A stretch of 36,090 nt of DNA from Patescibacteria group bacterium (GCA_023379265.1 JAMCUI010000009.1:1-36090); one strand, 5' to 3'. Shown: positions 8,689 through 19,145, numbered from the stretch's first letter. Numbers and translations are program-made. The notes: generated from the letters alone by a model not told the origin.

Positions 8689-9471
8689 ATGAAAAAATAT
8701 TTCAGGTTGTGGCTAGTTCTTAGCGTCCGGTCTTTTGAAACTTTTTTTGTCTCCAGGATTGGCGCTGCACTTTTTCTCACCGGAAAAATTTTGCGGTTCA
8801 TATTTTATTTGGGTTTTCTTGTGCTTTTGGTGTCAAAGACCAAGCTTCTGGCGGGATACAATCTTTGGCAGGTGGTGCTTTTTTATCTGACATTCAATTT
8901 TATAGACTCAGTGACGCAGATGTTTTTTAGGGATGTATATCGTTTCAGACAGCAGATTATTACAGGTAATTTTGATCTTCTCCTGGTGAAGCCTGTCAAC
9001 AGCCTTTTCAGGGTGCTTTTCGGCGGAACTGATTTTTTGGATTTTATCACTTTATTTCCCTTTGTCATTTTCCTTGTTTATGCTATCGCCCATCTGTCAC
9101 ATGTGACTCCTTTTGGAATTGTCGCTTATATCATTCTATTGGCAAATGCTTTTGTTATTGCATTATCATTCCATATTATGGTGATGGGACTAGCTATACT
9201 TACACAGGAGATAGATCATGCCATTATGATTTACAGAGACTTTACCGGTATGGGAAAGTTGCCGGTTGATATTTATCGGGAGCCATTGAGATCTGCAGTC
9301 ACATTTATAATACCGGTTGGCATCATGATGACTTTTCCGGTAAAATCACTAGTTGGGCTTTTAAGCTTGTGGGGGATTATAACGGCTATTTTGATAGGGT
9401 TAATATTTTTTTTGGGTAGCGTGGTTTTTTGGCGGTATGCCCTAAGCCAATATACTTCGGCATCAAGTTGA
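8689..9471 (+). CDS. ABC-2 family permease (second subunit)
   Basis: Polytopic; 'ITGNFDLLLVKPVNSLFRVLFGG' resembles the neighbouring permease 'INMGTLSMYLIRPVNYFSYNLARD'; 3 nt after the upstream gene. Confidence 0.85.
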   Translation: MKKYFRLWLVLSVRSFETFFVSRIGAALFLTGKILRFIFYLGFLVLLVSKTKLLAGYNLWQVVLFYLTFNFIDSVTQMFFRDVYRFRQQIITGNFDLLLVKPVNSLFRVLFGGTDFLDFITLFPFVIFLVYAIAHLSHVTPFGIVAYIILLANAFVIALSFHIMVMGLAILTQEIDHAIMIYRDFTGMGKLPVDIYREPLRSAVTFIIPVGIMMTFPVKSLVGLLSLWGIITAILIGLIFFLGSVVFWRYALSQYTSASS

Positions 9472-9504
9472 ATATGTGAATTATGAATTTAAGAAAAATG
9501 AATT

Positions 9505-10767
9505 ATGGAAAAAGGAAAGAGATTAAATATAGTAATAGGTGTTAGTTCCGGGATTGCCGGTTATAAGGTGGTGGATCTAATCAATATATTAACGAAAGGA
9601 AGAAATATTGAGGTGCATGTATTGATGACAGATAATGCAGTAAAGATGTTTGGGGCGGCGATGTTTGAGAGGGCAACGGGAAATAAAGTCTTCTCAGACA
9701 TCATTTCTTCTGGTTTTGATTACAGAAAAATTCTGGAAGAAAGAAGAGTTGAACATATAAGGTTGGCTGACATGGCTGATGTTTTTGTTGTAGCACCGGC
9801 AACAGCCAATGTCATCGGTAAGATGGCGGGCGGTATCGCTGATGATTTTCTCACGACCACGCTTTTGGCTACAACCGCACCGGTCTTGGTTTGTCCGTCA
9901 ATGAATCCCCACATGTTGGCACATAAGTCAGTAAGGGGAAACTTGAGAAAACTTCAGGATTTAGGCTATATCATCGTGTCTCCAGACAGGGGTCCATTGG
10001 CCTGCGGTTATGAGGGGGCAGGCAGGTTTCCCAGAGTGGAAAAAATAGCCGAGGAAATTTTTGGCATATTAAAATACAGGCAAAAACTTGCAGGAAAAAA
10101 AATAGTAGTGACTGCAGGAGGGACAGCTGAATACATTGATACAGTCCGGGTTATCACAAACCGTGGCAGCGGCAAAATGGGTGCGGCAATTGCCGGTGTC
10201 TGCCGGATACAGGGGGCAGATGTTCTTCTTTTGCGGGCGGGAAATTCCGTGTTGCCCGGCATACCCGTTCCAGAAAGATTATTTGAGACTGCCAAAGATC
10301 TGGAAAACCTCCTGAGAAAATATTCCAGTAAATATGATGTCCTATTTCATACGGCTGCCGTATCGGATTTTATTCCCGAAAAAAAAGTCGGTTATAAACT
10401 TGACAGCAATAAGCCTTTAACTTTGAAAATGGAACCTTCGCCAAAGATACTCCATATGATAAAAAAATGGAACCCATATATTCTTCTTGTGGGGTTTAAG
10501 GCAGTATACGGGATGACAGATGAAGAGATGGTTAAGGAAGGAAAAAAGAAACTTGCACAGTCTGGTTCAGATTTTATAGCCGTGAATGACGTAGGCAGAA
10601 AAGGAGTAGGATTTGGGACAGATACAAACGAAATTATATTGGTTTCGAAAAGGGGTAAAGTAGTAAAAATTCAAAAAGCAGAAAAAAGTGAGGTTGCCCA
10701 AAGACTGGTGAGTGAAATTTTTAGTGACAATGGGGCCAGGCGTATACCCCGTCAGCCGCTAGCTTGA
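9505..10767 (+). CDS. coaBC: Bifunctional phosphopantothenoylcysteine decarboxylase / phosphopantothenate-cysteine ligase
   Basis: GVSSGIAGYKVVDL, PSMNPHM, VTAGGTAEYIDTVRVITNRGSGKMG, AAVSDF, VGFKA motifs. Confidence 0.95.
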   Translation: MEKGKRLNIVIGVSSGIAGYKVVDLINILTKGRNIEVHVLMTDNAVKMFGAAMFERATGNKVFSDIISSGFDYRKILEERRVEHIRLADMADVFVVAPATANVIGKMAGGIADDFLTTTLLATTAPVLVCPSMNPHMLAHKSVRGNLRKLQDLGYIIVSPDRGPLACGYEGAGRFPRVEKIAEEIFGILKYRQKLAGKKIVVTAGGTAEYIDTVRVITNRGSGKMGAAIAGVCRIQGADVLLLRAGNSVLPGIPVPERLFETAKDLENLLRKYSSKYDVLFHTAAVSDFIPEKKVGYKLDSNKPLTLKMEPSPKILHMIKKWNPYILLVGFKAVYGMTDEEMVKEGKKKLAQSGSDFIAVNDVGRKGVGFGTDTNEIILVSKRGKVVKIQKAEKSEVAQRLVSEIFSDNGARRIPRQPLA

Positions 10768-11278
10768 ACGCCGCAGTTTTTATCGCCTCCTCAGCATTAA
10801 AGCGCAAATTTGGATCAGGGTTGAGATTCATTCTTATTCTCGTTGTTTCCCAGGAGCCGGCTGAGAATTGGTAGAGTCCACCATAGATCCCGTTGTCTGC
10901 TTTCGGATTAAGCCCTGATTCGCACACGGCGATTTTTATAAGAAGATTGCGGTCAATGCTTTCTATATTGCTGTATTTGCTGAAAAGTGAATTGATATCT
11001 GCAGGGAAAGGGTAGATGATGGGAGTGGGTGTGGGGGTAGGGGTAAGCGTAGGCAGTGGAGTGGGTGTGGGGGTCGGAGTCTCAGTGATGACTATATAGT
11101 CTAAATATTTCGCTGAGACTGATGACTGAGGATCTTTTGCGATACCGAGGATTTCGGGAGGAGAGACATGGCCGGAAATATATCTTTCCGATAAAGCCAA
11201 GACAAATAATAATATAAATATTGTCGCCAAAAAAAAGAAAGAAAAAGGGAATGTTAATTTCAGTTTTTTGCCAGACAT
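10721..11278 (-). CDS. Membrane-anchored lytic-transglycosylase-like protein with Thr-Pro linker
   Basis: N-terminal TM helix, (TP)n linker, C-terminal ...LIKIAVCESGLNPKADNGIYGGLYQFSAGSWETTR... resembling SLT/Rpf-like lysozyme folds. Confidence 0.75.
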   Translation of the reverse strand: MSGKKLKLTFPFSFFFLATIFILLFVLALSERYISGHVSPPEILGIAKDPQSSVSAKYLDYIVITETPTPTPTPLPTLTPTPTPTPIIYPFPADINSLFSKYSNIESIDRNLLIKIAVCESGLNPKADNGIYGGLYQFSAGSWETTRIRMNLNPDPNLRFNAEEAIKTAAFKLAADGVYAWPHCH

Positions 11279-11331
11279 AAAGATGGTGTGATTATACTAT
11301 ACGTGAGCAAAAATGCATTATAATTTTACTT

Positions 11332-11850
11332 ATGTTTCCAAAATTTGAAGCTATAGAAGGAGATATTACAGAAGTAAAGACTGATGCAATCGTAAATGCC
11401 GCCAACACTACACTTTTTGGTGGAGGTGGAGTAGATGGGGCGATACACGCTGCAGCCGGTCCGGGACTTCTGGAGGAATGTAAAACTCTCGGCGGCTGTC
11501 CGACAGGCGATGCAAAGATTACAAAGGGTTACAAACTACCGGCAAGATTTGTCATACATACCGTCGGCCCAGTTTGGAAAGGCGGAGTCAGTCAAGAAGC
11601 GGAGCTACTCAAAAGCTGCTATATCAATTCTCTTTCACTTGCCGATAGGTATGGGATAAAGAGCATAGCTTTTCCTGCAATTGCCACAGGAGCTTTTGGT
11701 TTCCCCAAGGAGGAAGCGGCACAAATCGCTGTAGGTGCTGTTAGGGAATATTTGCCTAATTCCCACATAGGAAAAGTCGTTTTTGTACTCCATGGTCATG
11801 AGGATTATATTATTTATAGCAGGTTGATATCGGATATAGGCGATATATGA
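11332..11850 (+). CDS. Macrodomain protein (ADP-ribose / O-acetyl-ADP-ribose deacetylase type)
   Basis: [41 protein letters not shown]...[12 protein letters not shown]...[15 protein letters not shown]. Confidence 0.95.
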   Translation: MFPKFEAIEGDITEVKTDAIVNAANTTLFGGGGVDGAIHAAAGPGLLEECKTLGGCPTGDAKITKGYKLPARFVIHTVGPVWKGGVSQEAELLKSCYINSLSLADRYGIKSIAFPAIATGAFGFPKEEAAQIAVGAVREYLPNSHIGKVVFVLHGHEDYIIYSRLISDIGDI

Positions 11851-11893
11851 CCGGTCATCCAAAATTCATAAACCTGTAGTATATAATGAGCTT

Positions 11894-12616
11894 ATGGAGA
11901 AGACTAGGGAGAACCGTAAAATCGCGATAAAGATTAGTCATCTTACGAAAAAATTCGGCAGTCTAGCTGCGGTAGTGGATGTAAATCTGGAGATAAAAAG
12001 CGGAGAAATTTTTTCCCTTATCGGACCAAACGGTGCGGGCAAAACTACACTTATGAAATGTCTTGTAGGACTTCTTTCTCCTGATGGGGGCATGTGTAAT
12101 ATATTGGGTGTTGATGTGTATAGAGACTCACTTGAGGCAAAAAAACTTTTTGCTTACGTACCAGACGATCCGGTCGCATACGGATATCTTAGCGGAATGG
12201 AGTTTTTGGCGCTGTCAGGAAATCTGCGCGGGATATCTCCTCCCAGTAAACTGAAAAAAAGAATAGATGAGCTTATAAAGTATTTCCCACTGGAAGATAT
12301 TATCTTAAGACCCATGTCGTCATATTCTCGTGGCAACAGGCAAAAATTGGCATTTCTTTCAGCAATTCTTTCTTCACCCCCGGTACTTTTTATAGACGAG
12401 CCAATTGCCGGTTTGGATCCGGAAAGCATTTTGACTTTCGGCCGGGTTCTGAAAAATTATTCATCCGCAGGCAATACCGTATTTTTTATCAGCCACTCCC
12501 TGTCTTTTGCTAAAGATTTTGCCGATAAAGTCTCTCTTATGAAGGAAGGCGGTATTGTCAAGACCTCATTCATGAAGGATGTCAGATCTCTTGAGGATTT
12601 TTCCGGAATCAGGTGA
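11894..12616 (+). CDS. ABC transporter ATP-binding protein
   Basis: GPNGAGKTTLMK, YSRGNRQKLAF, LFIDEPIAGLDPE. Confidence 0.93.
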   Translation: MEKTRENRKIAIKISHLTKKFGSLAAVVDVNLEIKSGEIFSLIGPNGAGKTTLMKCLVGLLSPDGGMCNILGVDVYRDSLEAKKLFAYVPDDPVAYGYLSGMEFLALSGNLRGISPPSKLKKRIDELIKYFPLEDIILRPMSSYSRGNRQKLAFLSAILSSPPVLFIDEPIAGLDPESILTFGRVLKNYSSAGNTVFFISHSLSFAKDFADKVSLMKEGGIVKTSFMKDVRSLEDFSGIR

Positions 12617-14238
12617 CAAAAAACATGAATTTATTTTATTTTCTAGAGTCGGATTTAGCAAAGATAAGACGGTGGTTTGCGACTGAGACTGCAAGCAAGT
12701 TTATAGTACTTTCAGGATTCTTGCTTTTATTTTTTTCCATTGCCTTTTTCCTTTATAAATTCAGCCTTCTTTTTTTTAATGACCTTTTCTCATACGGACC
12801 TTACGGGATAGCAACAGTACATTATATTTTCCATGCTTCTTTTATTCTCCTTTTGTGGTTTGCGGCAGGCAGCAGTCTTGCGGCTACAGGCGCGTTTCTT
12901 ATATCCTCCAATCCGGACAGGGATTTCCTTCTCACAAGTCCTATTTCTTCCGGCCTTATTACCACCTGGTATTTTATCCGTACGACATTGATGAATATGA
13001 TTCTATTGGCATTTATACTGGTTCCGGTAGCATTGTCATTTACCCAGGTTTTCGCTTCCGGTGCTAAGTGGATATATGCATTCAGGTTTGCAGTCGTGCT
13101 TTTTTCTCTGGTTTTTATATCAGGAGCGGTAGGGAGCCTGGGAGCATATTTCCTGGCGGCAAAAATAAAAGGGAAAGAGTCTTTTATTGGAGTTTTGTGG
13201 ATTGTGTTGTTTCTTCTAATATCATATATTTTAGCCCAGCTTATTTTTCCCCAGACTTTGCACTTGTTGTATGAATCCAGCCCGTCGCAGTTTGAGAGTG
13301 TTTACAATAGTTTGCCGTTGGTTTCGATGCCTTTACCTACACGGTTATTTGCCGATGTGTTTGTCAATGGCAGTATATCCTCATCCTTACTTCTGATTTT
13401 GCTTTCAATTTTTGGTGCAGCCGGGACAGTATATTTTGAGTCATCCGTAGTAGAGACGCTCCTTAGGGTGATCAGGGGCAAATCAAATATTTCCGGTTTC
13501 TTAGGAAACGGAGAAAATTCCCATATAGGATTTATGTCGTCAAAATACCCTCTTGTGCTAAAAGACTGGTATTCCGTCATACGGGTGCCTTCAGAATCAG
13601 GATATGCAGTTTTCCTTTTTGCCGTTATGGCATTTTTCTTTATACTCCTAAATCGGGCAACATCAGCAGGTTTTATAAATAGGCGATTTACGGTAGACCT
13701 TATTCTTTTTACTTTTGCCTGGCTTATCTTTTTCTCATCGACCTATTTTCTGCGTCTTGTCTTTCCTCTTATGGCCAGGGAAGGTGATGCGCGCTGGTTT
13801 TTGTTTACCGCCCCCGTGTCATTAAGGAAAATTCTTCATTCAAAGCTTGCCTTTGGAATAATATTGTCTTTGCCGCTTATTCTTATCTCAGCCGTTCTTT
13901 GGTTGACTTTCCCATATGCACAGGGAAATGTTATTCTCTTATCGGTTTTCAGTTCTTTATGCATTTTTATCCTGTTAAAGGTCCAGGTGCTGTTGGGTAG
14001 TATATTACCCAACTTTTCAGAAGGGAATGATCCAGAGAAGGTGAGTACAAGCATGATGGGGATTGTGACGCTTTTTGTCTCAATTGCCGCGGCATTTGCG
14101 ATGGTTTATTTATTGTCAGGGATATTAAAGGGGAATATTGTTGTGTATACCAAATTTTTATTTTTACTAGTTGCAGTTGTCATCTTGTTTATTTCTTTTC
14201 TATATGTCCTTTCTCTAAGACTGCTTTCCCGTTCTTAG
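12613..14238 (+). CDS. ABC transporter permease (12613 GTG; ATG 12625 also possible)
   Basis: 541-aa polytopic protein overlapping the ATPase stop codon. Confidence 0.8.
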   Translation: MTKNMNLFYFLESDLAKIRRWFATETASKFIVLSGFLLLFFSIAFFLYKFSLLFFNDLFSYGPYGIATVHYIFHASFILLLWFAAGSSLAATGAFLISSNPDRDFLLTSPISSGLITTWYFIRTTLMNMILLAFILVPVALSFTQVFASGAKWIYAFRFAVVLFSLVFISGAVGSLGAYFLAAKIKGKESFIGVLWIVLFLLISYILAQLIFPQTLHLLYESSPSQFESVYNSLPLVSMPLPTRLFADVFVNGSISSSLLLILLSIFGAAGTVYFESSVVETLLRVIRGKSNISGFLGNGENSHIGFMSSKYPLVLKDWYSVIRVPSESGYAVFLFAVMAFFFILLNRATSAGFINRRFTVDLILFTFAWLIFFSSTYFLRLVFPLMAREGDARWFLFTAPVSLRKILHSKLAFGIILSLPLILISAVLWLTFPYAQGNVILLSVFSSLCIFILLKVQVLLGSILPNFSEGNDPEKVSTSMMGIVTLFVSIAAAFAMVYLLSGILKGNIVVYTKFLFLLVAVVILFISFLYVLSLRLLSRS

Positions 14239-14249
14239 GGAAGATGTGG

Positions 14250-14741
14250 CTATTTTTCCCCGAATAAATTATTGGGAATTACTGCTTTGATAAGATTTTT
14301 TTCGATACTGTTTACGTAAATATTGTCGGGATTGGTAGAAGCAAAAGATGCTGTGGCGGATTTTATGAAAAGTTGTGCCACCTGCGCGTCCTCCTGACTT
14401 TTTGTGAAATACAAAAATATATACGTCTGGCTGCTTTTGTCGATAGCTACTACTTTTAACCCCAACTCTTTTGCTTCTTTGCGGTTTTCCATAAAATCAA
14501 TATACTCCCGTATTTGCTTATGCTTGTGATGACGCAGATTTCCCTGAAATAATAGCGAAAAAGGGAAAAAGCGCGTGATAAACGGTATAAGTTTTATGAA
14601 AAGGAGGATTAAGGAAAGTCCGAGTACAAGGAAAAACTCTTCCCAGAAAAAGCTGTACATTTTTTTCTTGTCCTTTTTCTTTTCTTCCTGTATTTCTCTT
14701 AATCTTTTGGCTAGTGACTGAAATGATAAGAAAGGGTCCAT
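14250..14741 (-). CDS. Hypothetical protein with one hydrophobic segment
   Basis: 163-aa ORF; FFLVLGLSLILLFIKLIPFITRFF hydrophobic stretch; TATACT 12 nt before ATG. Confidence 0.6.
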   Translation of the reverse strand: MDPFLSFQSLAKRLREIQEEKKKDKKKMYSFFWEEFFLVLGLSLILLFIKLIPFITRFFPFSLLFQGNLRHHKHKQIREYIDFMENRKEAKELGLKVVAIDKSSQTYIFLYFTKSQEDAQVAQLFIKSATASFASTNPDNIYVNSIEKNLIKAVIPNNLFGEK

Positions 14742-14837
14742 ATGATAAGTATATATGTTATTTGTACCAAAACTACATACACACGCAAATGGTCTTATTA
14801 ACTACATCACTATTTAAGTTATAATTGCAATATCTTT

Positions 14838-16835
14838 ATGCAAAAGAGAATTTATTCGCTTGATGGCCTAAGGGGTCTGGCAATTCTTGCAGTAATCTTT
14901 ACTCATATTCCTTTGGGAGTCTGGTACTCCTCAATTCCCTCATTTTTAGCTCCGGTTCTGGATATTATTCTTGGTAGCGGCGGGGTAGGGGTAATTATAT
15001 TTTTTATCCTTACAGGCTTTCTTATGGGGTTGCTGCATCCTAATCCCGGAAATAAATTTTCCTTCTGGTCTTTGAGGTATGCCAGGATCTTTCCGGCATT
15101 TTTGGTTATGGTATTTACGTGGACGGCAATTAGTCTTTTAGGGAAAGAGATGCCGGGAATTCCCATTGTCCTTCTTATCCTGTTTGTATTAGTGGTAATT
15201 GAAAGATTGGTTTGGGAGGTGGTCAGCCGTCTGATTGCTTCCCATATTCCTGCAGGAAAAATACTCATGGTATCCTGGTTATTTATACAAGGGGCAGTTG
15301 CTTTTGGTTATTCTTTTTTTCTCTTGCGTGTCCCAGCCAGCGTTTTTTACCAGGTTTGGAGTGATAGACTTCGTTTGCTTATTTCCGGACTTATAAACGC
15401 CACAATGACGCTTCCATTCGGGCAATACGTGGCACAGATGGACGGTGTGTATTGGGCCATAATTGCTGAGGTTCTTTTTTATCTCTTATACCCCCTTTTT
15501 TTTGTTCCTATATTTCAATATTTGGGTAAGGAGAAAGATATTAAGCTAAAAGCAATTCTGGCGCTTTCCCTCCTGCCCTTTTCTTATGGACTTTATCTTA
15601 TAAGCCAAAGGGTCTTAGGATTTGAGATAGTAAAGATTCATCTTATGATCTATTTTATTGCCGGGACGGCGATTGGTATGAATCTTGTGTGGTTTAAGGA
15701 AAGACTGTCTCCATTTCTATCCGTTATCCGACACCCTTTATGGTTTCTACTGCTCCTTTTTCTCATATTTGGACATCTTCCGCTAAACAAATATGTTCCT
15801 GGAGCTTTTGGCCCCATAATCCAAATATTACTGGTGTTTCCGGTCAGCCTTCTTCTTCTGACTTTGACTATTGATAAATCCGCCGCGGCAAAATTTTTCA
15901 ACAACAGAGTTCTTATATCTCTCGGCAAATACAGCTATTTATTATTTCTTATTCATACGCTTGTCATTCATATTTCCCAAAAATATATACCTGTCGTCAA
16001 TAGTTTATCCGGTATAGAGCTGGCAGTGGTATCCGTGATTGGATCTATAGCGCTTTCTTGCCTGCTTTATCCTTTCCTGGAAAAGCCTTATTTTTTGCAA
16101 AGGAAAAAATCGGCTCCTGTTAAATCTACAAGGGTAGCCATTCATAATGTCAGATATACGGCTTTATCCGCCCGTAAAAGTATTGCTGGAATATGTACAG
16201 TTTCGTTGGTTTTATTGTATATCGCTTACCGTCCACCATTATCACTTTTTACATTTGCAGTGAGGCATGACGCATCTTTCTTGCCTTATTTGTCAGGTAA
16301 AAAGATTTTTTTGACGTTGAAGCCTGATCCGATAAAAAGAAGTTTTACGGCGGCTGATAATAATTTAGGTATGGTTACAGTACATGTCTTGAATAAAGGC
16401 GTCGATAATCCGCCCGGCGGCGCTTCACCAGTGGCAACAAATCTTAAAATAAGCCTTCTGGATAGTAAAAGAAAAGTAATCGCGCAAACTTCCTATGCTA
16501 CAGGTGAGATAATAGACAGTTACTACCACCCTTTTGGATTTCCAGTTATAACCAATTCAAAAGACAGAAAATATACTCTTGAATTGCAGCTTGATAAGCT
16601 TGACCCTACGCAGAATACAGACCTTATTACATCAGAAGGAGATTTTATTACTGTCTACTTTCCTGATAAAAAATCGCTTTTAAGGGATCCCCTAAATTTT
16701 GCTAAATTTTTTACAGCAAAAATTTCCGAACCGGTGAGAAATCCTATATTTTGGTTTAACTTTCTATATATAGTTCCATTTATGATTTTTCTTGTTATTT
16801 CGCTCAAAACATATTCTACCGTCAAAAGGAGGTGA
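14838..16835 (+). CDS. Acyltransferase family 3 (OafA/YrhL-like) with C-terminal non-membrane domain
   Basis: YSLDGLRGLAILAVIFTHI, multiple TM helices, C-terminal ~180 aa globular region ending in a TM helix. Confidence 0.88.
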   Translation: MQKRIYSLDGLRGLAILAVIFTHIPLGVWYSSIPSFLAPVLDIILGSGGVGVIIFFILTGFLMGLLHPNPGNKFSFWSLRYARIFPAFLVMVFTWTAISLLGKEMPGIPIVLLILFVLVVIERLVWEVVSRLIASHIPAGKILMVSWLFIQGAVAFGYSFFLLRVPASVFYQVWSDRLRLLISGLINATMTLPFGQYVAQMDGVYWAIIAEVLFYLLYPLFFVPIFQYLGKEKDIKLKAILALSLLPFSYGLYLISQRVLGFEIVKIHLMIYFIAGTAIGMNLVWFKERLSPFLSVIRHPLWFLLLLFLIFGHLPLNKYVPGAFGPIIQILLVFPVSLLLLTLTIDKSAAAKFFNNRVLISLGKYSYLLFLIHTLVIHISQKYIPVVNSLSGIELAVVSVIGSIALSCLLYPFLEKPYFLQRKKSAPVKSTRVAIHNVRYTALSARKSIAGICTVSLVLLYIAYRPPLSLFTFAVRHDASFLPYLSGKKIFLTLKPDPIKRSFTAADNNLGMVTVHVLNKGVDNPPGGASPVATNLKISLLDSKRKVIAQTSYATGEIIDSYYHPFGFPVITNSKDRKYTLELQLDKLDPTQNTDLITSEGDFITVYFPDKKSLLRDPLNFAKFFTAKISEPVRNPIFWFNFLYIVPFMIFLVISLKTYSTVKRR

Positions 16836-16840
16836 AGCTT

Positions 16841-17122
16841 ATGGGTTCAGATGACAACAAAAGCCAAAGTCAGTCTGTAGCGGTAAATGTCAATCTTGAT
16901 ACCACTCCTATTTTATACACAGACAATATATTTATGAGTACGAATGAGTACGGTCTTGTTTTTGATGTTTGCCAGAAAATAGGTAATACCAATCAGCTGA
17001 GGATTGTATCACGAATCGGTATGAGCCGCGAACACGCCAAGGTGTTTCTGAGGGAAATGGGTAAACTTTTAGCGATGACTGAAGGACAGATGCAAACTGG
17101 AAGTAAAAAGGAAAGGAACTGA
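16841..17122 (+). CDS. DUF3467-like protein
   Basis: YTDNIFMSTNEYGLVFDVCQ...RIVSRIGMSREHAKVFLREMGKLL; SD aggaggtgaagctt before ATG 16841. Confidence 0.75.
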   Translation: MGSDDNKSQSQSVAVNVNLDTTPILYTDNIFMSTNEYGLVFDVCQKIGNTNQLRIVSRIGMSREHAKVFLREMGKLLAMTEGQMQTGSKKERN

Positions 17123-17154
17123 AATCTGGTAACATGTGTAGTATAGTTAAATAA

Positions 17155-17547
17155 ATGGTTCTGCTTCTTGCCGATTTGGTACGCAGTATTGTCGGCTTAT
17201 GCTATAAGATAAGTGAGGAAGGTGGAGCCTATCTCTCAGATGAGGATTATATCGAATCGGTAAGATATGAACTTGAAGCACGGGGATTTTTCTTCCGGCA
17301 AAATGAGGTTATAGAGCTTGAATATTTAGGGAAAGTAGTTGACAGACATATCGTTGAATTTATTATTGAAGACAAAATACTTCTGGACCTTAAGGGGAGA
17401 GTGTTATTGCGCCATCGTATATTTTATAAGCAACTTGCTTTCTATTTATTGAAAAAAAACCTCCCTTTAGCCTTTGTAGTAGATTTCCATTCCCACCGTT
17501 TGAAGATAAGAAAAGTGGTAAATCCGAATTTCAATTATCAGTTGTAA
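17155..17547 (+). CDS. GxxExxY-family protein
   Basis: SVRYELEARGFFFRQNEVIELEYLGKVVDRHIVEFIIEDKILLDLKG...YLLKKNLPLAFVVDFHSHRLKIRKVVNP matches the PF13366 pattern from memory; the eponymous motif is diverged. Confidence 0.72.
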   Translation: MVLLLADLVRSIVGLCYKISEEGGAYLSDEDYIESVRYELEARGFFFRQNEVIELEYLGKVVDRHIVEFIIEDKILLDLKGRVLLRHRIFYKQLAFYLLKKNLPLAFVVDFHSHRLKIRKVVNPNFNYQL

Positions 17548-17702
17548 ATTTGTATGTGGTTATATTGGGGGATTTGTATTTGCCGTCATTTGGAACATGA
17601 TGGTAGTAAAGAAGTAAAGCTTTCCCACTGATGTCTCATGTATTGCATTTACTATTAAGAAAATGCAGAAGATGGTTTATTGTCTAGTGCATACTATTAA
17701 AC

Positions 17703-18557
17703 ATGACTGTAATATATTCTTCTAAATTCCTGGACTTTGGTGAAGTAGGACATCCTGAATCTCCACAAAGGTTAGAACTTATCTATCATGAGTTAAGAGA
17801 TGCTGGCCTGTTTCATTTTGAAACTCCATCTGCCGCAACATTATCTGATTTACTTCGTGTGCATAACATGTCGTTGGTTGAGCAGGTGAAAAGGAATGAG
17901 TTTTATAATCCTGATACTCCCAATATAGAAAATATATATTCATTTGCTCTTCTTTCTGCCGGAGCGGCTTTGAAAGCAATTTCTCTTCTTGAGGATGGCA
18001 GAGAAAAACGTTTTACTTACGCCTTGGCCCGTCCGCCAGGCCATCATGCGACAAGGAAAGAATTGGGAGGATTCTGTTATTTCAATAATATTGCAGTGGC
18101 ATCTGCCAGGCTTCTGGCAGACGGGAAAAAGGTAGCCATACTGGATATTGATGTCCATCATGGTAACGGTACAGAAGATATTTTCCGTGGCAAAAAAAAT
18201 ATCATTTATGTGTCACTGCACCAGTCGCCACTTTATCCCGGTACAGGTCTTGCGCAGCATGACAATTGTTTTAACTTCCCTTTGCCTCCAGGTACAAGTA
18301 TGGATTCATACATAGAGGCCTTGTCTCTTGGATTAAGACAAATAAAAAAATTCTCTCCAGATATATTAGGAGTATCTTTGGGTTTTGATACCTATGCACA
18401 GGATCCTCTAGCTGAGATGAGGCTTTACAGGTCTGATTACCGGATAGTAGCTGGAATGATAAAAAGATTATTGTTGCCGACTTTTTTTGTACAGGAGGGA
18501 GGGTATTCCCAAGATATAGGCAAACTGGCAAAGACTTTTTTTTCTGAGCTAATTTAG
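17703..18557 (+). CDS. Histone-deacetylase superfamily protein (class II/AcuC-like)
   Basis: RPPGHHA, GFCYFNNIAVA, ILDIDVHHGNGT, GVSLGFDTYAQDPL, QEGGY. Confidence 0.95.
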   Translation: MTVIYSSKFLDFGEVGHPESPQRLELIYHELRDAGLFHFETPSAATLSDLLRVHNMSLVEQVKRNEFYNPDTPNIENIYSFALLSAGAALKAISLLEDGREKRFTYALARPPGHHATRKELGGFCYFNNIAVASARLLADGKKVAILDIDVHHGNGTEDIFRGKKNIIYVSLHQSPLYPGTGLAQHDNCFNFPLPPGTSMDSYIEALSLGLRQIKKFSPDILGVSLGFDTYAQDPLAEMRLYRSDYRIVAGMIKRLLLPTFFVQEGGYSQDIGKLAKTFFSELI

Positions 18558-19145
18558 ACCGGTTTTTTCCCTTACTTCCATCTGCATTGTTGATGTCTCT
18601 TTTGTCTTCCAGTTGTATCTTATCGCATGGCCAAGGTTATATACCGCCGCATATTTTGCTCTTTCATCTACCGGTTGGTCGGATAGTAGCATAAACTGTT
18701 CGATAGCAGAGAAATTTGTGGATAGATGGAGGGGGAGTGTTGCATGCAAGTGCCAGGTGCCGTTGTTGTCAAAATATGTAGGAGTAATTAGGAGCCGATA
18801 GAATTCCGGGTACAATGCTACAGGGGCGAATATCTTTATCCTTTCATTATCACCAAAATGCATTGTGGGTTTTGTCCAGAACTCCCTTCTGAGAGGATAT
18901 TGTACGGCAAAAGAAATAGGAATGAGTATGCATATATCGTTTATGGAAAAATCACCTTTCTTATTAGCTTCATGGACGGTTTTTTGCATGGAGTAAGTGA
19001 CATCATCAAAAGTGCGATAAATCGATGGCATCGGGTACATGCCAAGCATATTATAATTTTCCGACAAAAGGAGAAAAGTGATGAAAGCCTCCTTGGGAAA
19101 ATCCGGTTCCAGGGAACAGAACTCATTGTTTTTTTTCTTGACCAT
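18549..19145 (-). CDS. Hypothetical protein
   Basis: ~198-aa ORF (MVKKKNNEFCSLEPDFPKEAFITFLLL...); second ATG chosen because TATAAT lies exactly 12 nt upstream; no family recognised. Confidence 0.65.
   Translation of the reverse strand: MVKKKNNEFCSLEPDFPKEAFITFLLLSENYNMLGMYPMPSIYRTFDDVTYSMQKTVHEANKKGDFSINDICILIPISFAVQYPLRREFWTKPTMHFGDNERIKIFAPVALYPEFYRLLITPTYFDNNGTWHLHATLPLHLSTNFSAIEQFMLLSDQPVDERAKYAAVYNLGHAIRYNWKTKETSTMQMEVREKTGLN

Noticed and set aside
11016-11095. Short periodic G/T-rich repeats
   Set aside because: They encode the Thr-Pro linker of the transglycosylase-like protein; not a CRISPR or regulatory array.
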